Positions 1 to 5,034 of a DNA stretch of 12,704 nt are shown one piece after another. Both the position numbers and the translations under genes were made by a program. The number at the start of each line of letters is the position of its first letter. Positions within the stretch are counted from its first letter, which is position 1. The notes under the pieces are model-generated. The model ran no database searches. It saw only the letters and a list, made by a program, of their open reading frames with translations, and was not told where the DNA came from. Origin of the DNA: an uncultured bacterium (GTDB lineage: Bacteria > Patescibacteriota > Minisyncoccia > Phycocordibacterales > CAWITU01); assembly GCA_903958115.1 (NCBI GenBank), contig CAJBRS010000120.1, forward strand, positions 1 to 12,704, given 5' to 3'.

Positions 1-1
1 A

Positions 2-181
2 ACCCGTGCTACGCAGTTTAACCCTACCGGGATGGTTCGAAAATACGCCAACCTTCAAAAGAAGCGTATCTATATTCCTGAACTTAAAAAATACATGGTG
101 CTTACCATTTCAGCACGAGCTATCAAGACTATCAACAAAAATGGTGCTTATGCCACTCTCAAAAAAGCTGGCTTAATATAA
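2..181 (+). CDS. rpmB: 50S ribosomal protein L28, C-terminal part (5' end outside window)
   Basis: The frame beginning at base 2 gives 59 residues and ends at TAA 179-181. It reads TRATQFNPTGMVRKY, ANLQKKRIYI, LTISARAIKTINKNG, ending in KKAGLI. The segment with ANLQK, a basic beta strand, then V/L-T/Y-x-SARA is the conserved C-terminal core of L28, a small protein of the large ribosomal subunit. The N-terminal part (usually a zinc or basic segment with a TGK/R motif) lies upstream of the window. It is too short for a standard ORF listing because it is cut by the edge. An intrinsic terminator just downstream (202-236) closes its transcript. The identification rests on motif recognition only, but the length to the stop and the pattern fit L28 well. 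Confidence 0.85.
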   Translation, partial: TRATQFNPTGMVRKYANLQKKRIYIPELKKYMVLTISARAIKTINKNGAYATLKKAGLI

Positions 182-192
182 TCAACAAACCC

Positions 193-1071
193 TTATTTAA
201 GAAAAATGGACTGCCAGAAATGGCCGTCCGTTTTTTCTTCGATCGTACCAAGTTCAAAAGTGATTAATGGTTTCACATTATTTTTTACCAACGTCTCCAT
301 CGTCTGTTTGTGAGGAAAGCCATAGTGATTGTTTAGCCCCGCAGAAATAATCGCGATCTCTGGCGAAACAGCTTTGACATACTCCTTAGTCGTTGAAGTC
401 TTCGATCCATGATGACCGAGTTTTAATATTTGCGCTTTCACATCATCGTGCTGAGAAAGTAAATACTTTTCTATTTTAGATGTAGAGTCTCCTTGAAGCA
501 TTACAGCGGTATTTTTATAAATCAATTTAGCCACGACAGAGCCATCATTTGTTTTCCAAGAAGAGACATCTCTGTCTGGAAACAAAATATCTATATAAAT
601 ATTTCTCTTTTGATCAAGTATTATTTTTGTACCTTTGCGAGCAAGCATTTTGGGAATGTGACGTTCATTTACCATTTGTTCGAATCTTCTATATGTTGCC
701 GATTTAGAAATAGTACCAGGTTCAAGTAACTCGCCGACGGAATAATTACTTTCCAAGAGATCAATAAATCCTGCAAAATGGTCAGCGTCTGGATTTGTAA
801 CCATAATCGCACCAAAGGAATGCTTATAAAAAGGAACTTCTTTGGATAATTCTCTTAGTAAACTTCTATCTGGGCCACCATCAATAATCACTGTATTACC
901 ATTTGGTGCTTCGATAAAAATAGCGTCACCTTGACCAACATTCAAGAAAGCCACTTTCAAAATACTGCCCCGACCTTCGGCAAAGACGACATACCAAACA
1001 AAAGCAGTACTGATAAGTACTGCCAACATTGAGACAACCTTTAGTGCTATAATTACATCGTATTTTTTCAA
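193..1071 (-). CDS. ComEC/Rec2-type metallo-beta-lactamase-fold protein (detached C-terminal domain), membrane-anchored
   Basis: The 292-aa product corresponds to the extracytoplasmic metallohydrolase domain of ComEC, thought to degrade or process one strand of incoming DNA. A hydrophobic segment at residues 8-30 would anchor it, and is followed by KVAFLNVGQGDAIFIE (about 39-54), the standard entry of this domain. Further motifs are VIIDGGP (61-67), TNPDADHFAG (92-101), QGD (193-195), LGHHGSKTST (219-228) and AGLNNHYGFPH (244-254). The usual first metal-binding His of the S/T-H-x-D-x-D-H motif is Asn93. The start is a TTG at 1071 with no clear ribosome binding site; an internal Met15 is an alternative but would cut into the membrane segment. 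It lies downstream of the channel half of ComEC on the same strand, with sod in the opposite orientation between them. A free-standing MBL hydrolase is the alternative, but motifs and neighbourhood favour ComEC. Confidence 0.85.
   Translation of the reverse strand: MKKYDVIIALKVVSMLAVLISTAFVWYVVFAEGRGSILKVAFLNVGQGDAIFIEAPNGNTVIIDGGPDRSLLRELSKEVPFYKHSFGAIMVTNPDADHFAGFIDLLESNYSVGELLEPGTISKSATYRRFEQMVNERHIPKMLARKGTKIILDQKRNIYIDILFPDRDVSSWKTNDGSVVAKLIYKNTAVMLQGDSTSKIEKYLLSQHDDVKAQILKLGHHGSKTSTTKEYVKAVSPEIAIISAGLNNHYGFPHKQTMETLVKNNVKPLITFELGTIEEKTDGHFWQSIFLK
202..236 (+). terminator. Intrinsic terminator of rpmB, lying inside the 3' end of the convergent MBL gene
   Basis: GGAC (208-211) pairs with GTCC (226-229) and GCCA (213-216) with TGGC (221-224), around a GAAA tetraloop (217-220) with one mismatch (212/225). 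T6 follows at 231-236, and A202-A206 can pair with the T-run to lengthen the stem. This is a classic Rho-independent terminator for rpmB on the plus strand. On the minus strand the same hairpin is followed by five T (206-202), so it may also act weakly for the opposing gene, whose stop codon at 193-195 lies just beyond. Confidence 0.8.
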
Positions 1072-1097
1072 TTTATTAGTTTTTAAAATTAAATTTT

Positions 1098-1706
1098 ATG
1101 AATCCATACGCAGAACAAACATTTAACATCCCAGAGCTTAAAGGAATTTCTGCTAAAACCACCGAGACACATCTAAAGCTTTATGCTGGATATGTAAAAC
1201 AGACAAATACTATTCTTGGACAGATTGCGGAGCTATCAAAAGATGCTGAAAAAAATTCACTGATTCTGAGTGAACTGCAACGGCGCTTTGCTTTTGAATT
1301 TGATGGAATGCGTAATCATGAATATTTTTTCAAACAATTTGAAAGTGGTGCTTCTGTAATTTCTGAAGGAACTGCTAGTAGCTTGAAATCTGAAATCGCG
1401 GCAGAATGGGGAGATTTTGACTTGTGGCTTAATCGTTTTAAAAACATTGCCTTAACCCGTGGTGTAGGGTGGGCAGTTCTGTATTACGATCCAATCACAA
1501 AAAGACTCTTAAACACTTGGGTAGATGAACAACACATCGGGCACTTAACCTCACTCAACTTTATTCTTGGTTTAGATGTATGGGAACATGCATTCATCCT
1601 TGACTACGCTCCAGCTGATAAGAAGAAGTATGTTGATGCATTTTTTGAAAATCTAAATTGGGCGGTGATCGAGAAGCGTTTCGTCGATGCAACTTCAGCA
1701 AAATAA
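1098..1706 (+). CDS. Superoxide dismutase, Fe/Mn family
   Basis: The 202-aa protein converts superoxide to peroxide and oxygen and has no signal peptide, so it is cytoplasmic. The four expected metal ligands can be placed: His25 in TETHLKLYAGYV, His74 in RNHEYFF, and Asp160 and His164 in GLDVWEHAFILDY. GVGWAVLYYDP (122-132) matches the conserved GxGW segment and NWAVIEKRF (187-195) the C-terminal helix. The first helix lacks the usual H-x3-HH pattern, and the position four before His74 is Gly, as in Mn enzymes rather than Fe enzymes, where Gln sits there. Gln145 or His146 may supply the second-shell residue, so metal use cannot be predicted. The ATG has no Shine-Dalgarno sequence; a possible -10 (TAAAAT, 1084-1089) lies 8 bases upstream. 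The gene sits between two ComEC pieces, and its 3' end overlaps the channel gene by 113 bp in antisense. Confidence 0.9.
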   Translation: MNPYAEQTFNIPELKGISAKTTETHLKLYAGYVKQTNTILGQIAELSKDAEKNSLILSELQRRFAFEFDGMRNHEYFFKQFESGASVISEGTASSLKSEIAAEWGDFDLWLNRFKNIALTRGVGWAVLYYDPITKRLLNTWVDEQHIGHLTSLNFILGLDVWEHAFILDYAPADKKKYVDAFFENLNWAVIEKRFVDATSAK

Positions 1707-3003
1707 CAGCGTAAAGAAAATAGACGAGAACAACAATTTTAAAAGAAAATATAGGGATAGAAACAGCGGCGAAACTTTGTTTCGCCGCTGTTGTTACAAC
1801 AAATAAAATATAACTAAGTAAAAAATTAGACACAAAACCAAGTGCTAGAGCTAAGGGTAAATTAATAAAGGACAAAAGCCCAGTCAAGAAACCGATTAAC
1901 ATCGTAAAGGGAACAGGAAACAGAACCAAAAGATTGACGGGTAAAGCAACCATTGAAAAAATACCAGATTGGTACAAAAGAAATGGTAAGAGAAAAATCT
2001 GTGTTGCTACTGTAGAAACAATAGTCTCGCGCAATTTAAAAACATCTGAAATATTAATCGCATAAAGAGTAATGACTGGAGAGACCACTAGCAGGCCCAG
2101 TGTCGCTCCGAAACTCAACTGAAAAGATGGATCGAAAACTAAGATCAATGGATTCATAAAAACCATTAGTAGAGCTGAAAAAAGTAATGCGCGCATTACG
2201 TCATATTTTCTTCTTAATAACTTTCCTAGAATTGCAATAATCGTCATTACGGCCGCACGTACTGAAGCTGAAGAAGCGCCCGTCATTAATACAAATAAAA
2301 TAACTGATCCTGCACTAAGACTAAAACCCAACAACCTAGGTAAAAAAGAAAACGCCGAAGCAATAGCTTCAGCTACAATGGTAATGTTGTACCCAGAAAT
2401 CACCACCATATGGATCACGCCAACTTTTTGAAAATTATCTAACAACCCTTTTCCGAGTGATTGTTTTGTGCCAAGAAGCAACCCACCAAGTAAAGATAAA
2501 TTAGGTTCTGGAATTACTTCCGCCTCATGATTTAAAAAAGAATATTTAATTTTTAATAGGTTACTTTCAAGCCATTCGCCATGATCATGAGAAATATTTT
2601 TCACAGTCGGTTTATTTAACTGATATAAGATTCCATCTTTTTCTAAAAAACGAACATAATTAAATTCCCTTCCAGAATCAGTTTTAAAATTTCTCGGCAG
2701 TTGAAGTACTCCACTAAAATTAAATTGATCACCGTATTGTATATTTGAATAAGGATCAACAGTAATCAAGACAAGTCCTCGATCAGTGAAAACTTTCTCA
2801 GAAAGAGAGTCGATTCGAATTGTAAGACGCAACGAGTTGTCTCGTCTGTCGGGCTCAGCAACCACAGTGGCCGAACCTTCTATCTTCTTCTCTATAAATT
2901 TTTGGAGACTATTATGCTCTAGACGCATGGTATAAAAATAAAAACGACCAAAACCAACAAGAAAAGCTGCTGAAAATAAAAGATAAAATTTAATAGTCTT
3001 CAT
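1594..3003 (-). CDS. comEC: ComEC/Rec2 competence protein, membrane channel half without the metallohydrolase domain
   Basis: The 469-aa integral membrane protein is predicted to form the inner-membrane channel for single-stranded DNA during natural transformation. After an N-terminal hydrophobic segment (about 4-24) comes an OB-like DUF4131 region (about 40-150, including YGDQFNFSGVL and FNYVRFLEKDGI). The multi-helix Competence domain follows, with LLLGTKQSLGKGLLDNFQK and VGVIHMVVISGYNITIV, the counterpart of the usual LAVSGLHV motif. At least seven hydrophobic helices continue to about residue 438. The protein ends where full-length ComEC would go on into its metallohydrolase domain; that domain is encoded separately at 193-1071. 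The last 30 or so residues (after KLHRRNASR) are polar, look unstructured, and are encoded in the overlap with sod. The ATG at 3003 has no clear ribosome binding site or close -10 box. The start fits the domain, as the hydrophobic segment directly follows. Confidence 0.9.
   Translation of the reverse strand: MKTIKFYLLFSAAFLVGFGRFYFYTMRLEHNSLQKFIEKKIEGSATVVAEPDRRDNSLRLTIRIDSLSEKVFTDRGLVLITVDPYSNIQYGDQFNFSGVLQLPRNFKTDSGREFNYVRFLEKDGILYQLNKPTVKNISHDHGEWLESNLLKIKYSFLNHEAEVIPEPNLSLLGGLLLGTKQSLGKGLLDNFQKVGVIHMVVISGYNITIVAEAIASAFSFLPRLLGFSLSAGSVILFVLMTGASSASVRAAVMTIIAILGKLLRRKYDVMRALLFSALLMVFMNPLILVFDPSFQLSFGATLGLLVVSPVITLYAINISDVFKLRETIVSTVATQIFLLPFLLYQSGIFSMVALPVNLLVLFPVPFTMLIGFLTGLLSFINLPLALALGFVSNFLLSYILFVVTTAAKQSFAAVSIPIFSFKIVVLVYFLYAVILLKLHRRNASRSPPNLDFQKMHQHTSSYQLERSQG
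1762..1792. repeat. Perfect 14-bp inverted repeat with a TTT loop, inside comEC and downstream of sod
   Basis: AACAGCGGCGAAAC (1762-1775) is followed by TTT and its exact reverse complement (1779-1792). The hairpin is 56 bases after the sod stop codon, so it could mark the 3' end of the sod transcript, but no T-run follows on the plus strand. On the minus strand it lies in translated comEC sequence, encoding a TAAKQSFAAVS-like stretch before the last membrane helix. The stem is much richer in GC than the flanks. Confidence 0.75.
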
Positions 3004-3148
3004 TTTGAATAAAATGAAGCGACTAAAACTCCAACCAAAAAACCAAAAAATACAACATAAAATTTCACCGACAAATTAAAACAAAACGGAAGTGAAATAA
3101 ACTTAAAAAGACAATAAAATAATCATGAATTCAAATCTCAAGGGTTCC
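3004..3148. other. AT-rich intergenic spacer upstream of comEC and of the GC-rich island
   Basis: No gene is visible here. The stretch is A-rich on the plus strand and should hold the comEC promoter (minus), though I see no convincing -10 box near its start codon. A 7-bp inverted repeat, ATTTCAC at 3062-3068 and GTGAAAT at 3092-3098, is separated by 23 bases and is too weak to call an operator. Confidence 0.5.
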
Positions 3149-3177
3149 TTGCATTATCTTATATAATGTGCTATATT
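3149..3177 (+). promoter_or_regulatory. Sigma70-type promoter of the secreted-protein transcript
   Basis: TTGCAT (3149-3154) lies 17 bases from TATATT (3172-3177). The same TTGCAT hexamer with 17-base spacing occurs in the HIT promoter at 6676-6704. Transcription would start near 3184, giving an untranslated leader of about 80 bases. A perfect TATAAT at 3162-3167 is an alternative -10 but has no good -35 at 16-18 bases and no TGn extension. Confidence 0.5.
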
Positions 3178-3265
3178 ACAGTTTCACACCGAAGATATGG
3201 TTGCTACGACAAGGGTGTCATAGCTCTTTGGAAAACCAAAAACAAAACAACAGAAAGGAACGACC

Positions 3266-3733
3266 ATGAAAAAAATCATGACCGCTCTACTCGCATCCGC
3301 AGTTATCGGAATGGCCTTTGGCCAGACCGTTCGCGCCGACAGCCAATCGCCGCCCGGAAAAACTCTCCTAGTCGCCACGCCGGCACCTGAGAACTATTCC
3401 TTCAGCATCGACGCCTCGGCCTTCGCGCAGCCCGCGCTCGCCTACGTTTTCTACAAATCCGCTTCGCCGCCCGGCCAGATCGGCCAGTCGACGGCGTATT
3501 TTTTGAAAATGAGCACGAACGCGATCCCGGCTACGTCAATCGGCTCCATGCCGATCAGCACCGGTCCGCCGCAGAAAGACATCGCCTATTATATTATTAC
3601 AGCGAGAGCTCAAGCGATGACCTTCACGAGCGGCGACTCCACCGGCGCCTCGACGACCGCAGCGATTAACTTTGGGAGGGGCGGACAGACCGTTGTCCTG
3701 ACCACTTTTCAAAACAGCAGTCTTCCGTGCTAA
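3266..3733 (+). CDS. Small secreted protein of unknown function, GC-rich
   Basis: I do not recognise this 155-aa protein. It begins with a clear Sec signal peptide: basic MKK, a hydrophobic core (residues 5-20), and a probable signal peptidase I site after TVRA (cleavage before DSQSPPG). The mature part of about 130 residues is rich in Ser, Thr, Ala and Pro, with two SPPG motifs and alternating short strands such as DIAYYIITARA and GQTVVLTTF. This suggests a small beta-rich exported domain. It has only one Cys, at the C-terminus. Unlike its neighbours it has a good Shine-Dalgarno sequence (AAAGGA, 3254-3259, six bases before ATG) and a long leader. Its base use is foreign to the window: 3361-3420 holds 36 G/C of 60, whereas 4381-4440 inside rnhA holds 22 of 60, and codons ending in G or C dominate. 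This suggests recent acquisition. Signal peptide, ribosome site, promoter and downstream terminator together support a real gene. Confidence 0.7.
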   Translation: MKKIMTALLASAVIGMAFGQTVRADSQSPPGKTLLVATPAPENYSFSIDASAFAQPALAYVFYKSASPPGQIGQSTAYFLKMSTNAIPATSIGSMPISTGPPQKDIAYYIITARAQAMTFTSGDSTGASTTAAINFGRGGQTVVLTTFQNSSLPC

Positions 3734-4134
3734 ATCAGCACCGACGACTGCAGTGACCAAAGTTATTCTGTTAGTTTGTAGTCTTTCGGCCAGTTGCCAT
3801 ATGAACTAGTACGTCACTCAGCGCTACCTGGACCGACGTCCTAGAACAACGGCGACACTGAAAAGCGCGCACGATGACCACTTCGAGACAGTAAAGCAAA
3901 AGGCTTTCACGGAGCCCTATGCTAAGTGATCCTCCTCTGCGCAATGCGCGACCAAATCAGCCAGACGCGCACTGGCAACTTGCGAAGCAACACCCTGCGA
4001 CATGGAAGAAAGCCCCTAAAAGGCAATGTCGTAGAAGAGCCACCCGCAACGAAGCGAGACAAAGCACTAATGCCAAGTGCCCTCGCAACCCGAGCAGGTT
4101 TTCTAACCTTCCTTAAATGGAAATGCTCACCCCT
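3734..4134 (+). other. Roughly 400-base GC-rich stretch without a convincing ORF: candidate structured RNA or long 3' UTR
   Basis: This segment lies between the secreted-protein stop codon and a strong terminator, so it should be transcribed. The open frames across it are short, have Arg/Pro/Cys-rich shadow-like translations, or run into the terminator. Its GC content (30 of 60 at 3841-3900) is above that of the flanking genes, which in an AT-rich genome is common for structured RNAs. Local hairpins include GGAC-CGAC-GTCC near 3829-3842, a GGCT/AGCC stem closed by GCA/TGC near 3897-3921, CCAG/CTGG near 3961-3975, and CTCG/CGAG near 4081-4093. I compared it by eye with tmRNA, RNase P RNA, SRP RNA and 6S RNA and found no match. 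A decayed gene from the same foreign insertion is equally possible. Confidence 0.4.
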
Positions 4135-4177
4135 CGGCCACCAGCACCACGTTTTGTGCTGGTGGCCGTTTTTTTTT
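4135..4177 (+). terminator. Strong intrinsic terminator closing the GC-rich island
   Basis: CGGCCACCAGCAC (4135-4147) pairs perfectly with GTGCTGGTGGCCG (4156-4168) around an eight-base loop, and nine T follow (4169-4177). This is a textbook Rho-independent terminator for a plus-strand transcript. Its position 400 bases past the last convincing stop codon is the main reason to suspect a transcribed non-coding segment. Confidence 0.92.
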
Positions 4178-4220
4178 ACAAAAAAAAATATCAAAAGTTG
4201 CAAATATAAATAAACATTCA

Positions 4221-4282
4221 GTTAGCACCACTTGTACACAAAACACTCATGCAGTAGAGACTAAGACGCAGGTGGTGCTAAC
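4221..4282. repeat. 11-bp perfect inverted repeat with 40-base loop downstream of rnhA
   Basis: GTTAGCACCAC (4221-4231) and GTGGTGCTAAC (4272-4282) are exact reverse complements. In the minus direction the element begins seven bases after the rnhA stop codon, so it may form the 3' stem-loop of the rnhA/recJ transcript. The sequence that follows is AT-rich but has no clean T-run. Its loop carries GAGACTAAGAC (4257-4267), also present in the HIT/pgk hairpin at 7129-7139. Confidence 0.6.
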
Positions 4283-4288
4283 GATCAA

Positions 4289-5032
4289 TTATTTAGATTT
4301 CCAACTTTTGATAATTTCCTTCTCTTCTATTTCACTCAAAGCCTTTTTATATTTTGCACCTGATTGCCCCTTCACCCTCTTTTCACATTCAACCCAAGTC
4401 TTGTGAGTTTTAATGACTCCGTCTAACATCGACAAATATGAATAAGCTACTGCCTTTGATCTAGCTTTAGCACTTTTATTTGATGTCTTTTTCTCACCAA
4501 TCAAATGCCCGGAGAAATTATTCGTATCAACAGAATATTCTGAAAGTGCTCCTTTGTATAAATCTATCGTCACTTCATCAGCAAAAGCTGTAGCAATTTC
4601 ATCACAACGTTCATTGGCAGGAATACCAGCATGTCCAGCAACATAATTCCAACTTATTTTTTTGCCTGAAGTGACAGACATCAATTCCTTCCACAAATCC
4701 TGATTGAGTACTGATTGTTTTGCACCAGTGATCCAATTATTTTTTTGCCAACCATGAACCCACTTAGTAATACCATTTATTAAATAAGACGAGTCTGTAT
4801 AAACGGAAAAAATTTTATCTTCAAAATTTTTTCCGTGATTATTAAAATTCTTAAAAGCCTCGATCGCCGCCATCAATTCCATTTTATTATTAGTAGTATT
4901 TTTGTCTCCTCCGCCAAGCTCCTCAACTTTCATCTTTCCAGAAGCCTCCGGATAAATTAGCACAGCGCCCCAACCACCCGATCCAGGATTTCCTCTCGAT
5001 GACCCATCTGTAAATATTTTTATTTTCTCCAT
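4289..5032 (-). CDS. rnhA: Ribonuclease HI with a C-terminal hybrid-binding (viroplasmin-like) domain
   Basis: The enzyme cuts the RNA strand of RNA-DNA hybrids. Residues 1-155 are a complete RNase HI fold. The four acidic catalytic residues are Asp9 (FTDGSSRGNPG), Glu52 (NNKMELMAA), Asp80 (VYTDSSYLI) and Asp144 (NERCDEIA), with the catalytic-loop His134 (VAGHAGIPAN). The WVHGWQKNNW segment matches the basic handle region. After a linker, residues about 195-247 contain THKTWVECEKRVKGQ and SGAKYKKALS, strongly like the viroplasmin or hybrid-binding domain of RNase H1. That domain normally sits at the N-terminus, so the order here is inverted. At 247 aa the protein is about 90 longer than a bare RNase HI. 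It starts three bases after the recJ stop and has its own extended -10 six bases before the ATG (5039-5047), so it may be made from both a recJ transcript and a leaderless one. Confidence 0.92.
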   Translation of the reverse strand: MEKIKIFTDGSSRGNPGSGGWGAVLIYPEASGKMKVEELGGGDKNTTNNKMELMAAIEAFKNFNNHGKNFEDKIFSVYTDSSYLINGITKWVHGWQKNNWITGAKQSVLNQDLWKELMSVTSGKKISWNYVAGHAGIPANERCDEIATAFADEVTIDLYKGALSEYSVDTNNFSGHLIGEKKTSNKSAKARSKAVAYSYLSMLDGVIKTHKTWVECEKRVKGQSGAKYKKALSEIEEKEIIKSWKSK

Positions 5033-5034
5033 GA

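Noticed and set aside
3062..3098. 7-bp inverted repeat ATTTCAC/GTGAAAT as an operator
   Set aside because: It is short, widely spaced and AT-rich, so chance is a sufficient explanation.
3162..3167. Perfect TATAAT as the -10 box of the secreted-protein promoter
   Set aside because: No -35 at 16-18 bases and no TGn extension; TTGCAT with 17-base spacing to TATATT fits better. It cannot be fully excluded.
3734..4134. tmRNA, RNase P RNA, SRP RNA or 6S RNA
   Set aside because: None of the conserved sequences is present: no tmRNA acceptor/T-loop or tag with an Ala-Ala end, no RNase P GGAAAGUCC or ACAGAA core, no SRP GGAAGG loop.
3919..4213. Three overlapping frames (65-95 aa, both strands) in the GC-rich segment
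   Set aside because: Their translations are Arg/Pro/Cys/Trp-rich with no recognisable pattern, have no ribosome site, and two of them run through the terminator hairpin at 4135-4177.
4143..4231. Shared AGCACCAC in the terminator stem and the rnhA hairpin
   Set aside because: Eight bases are too few in a window this size to suggest common origin or pairing between them.
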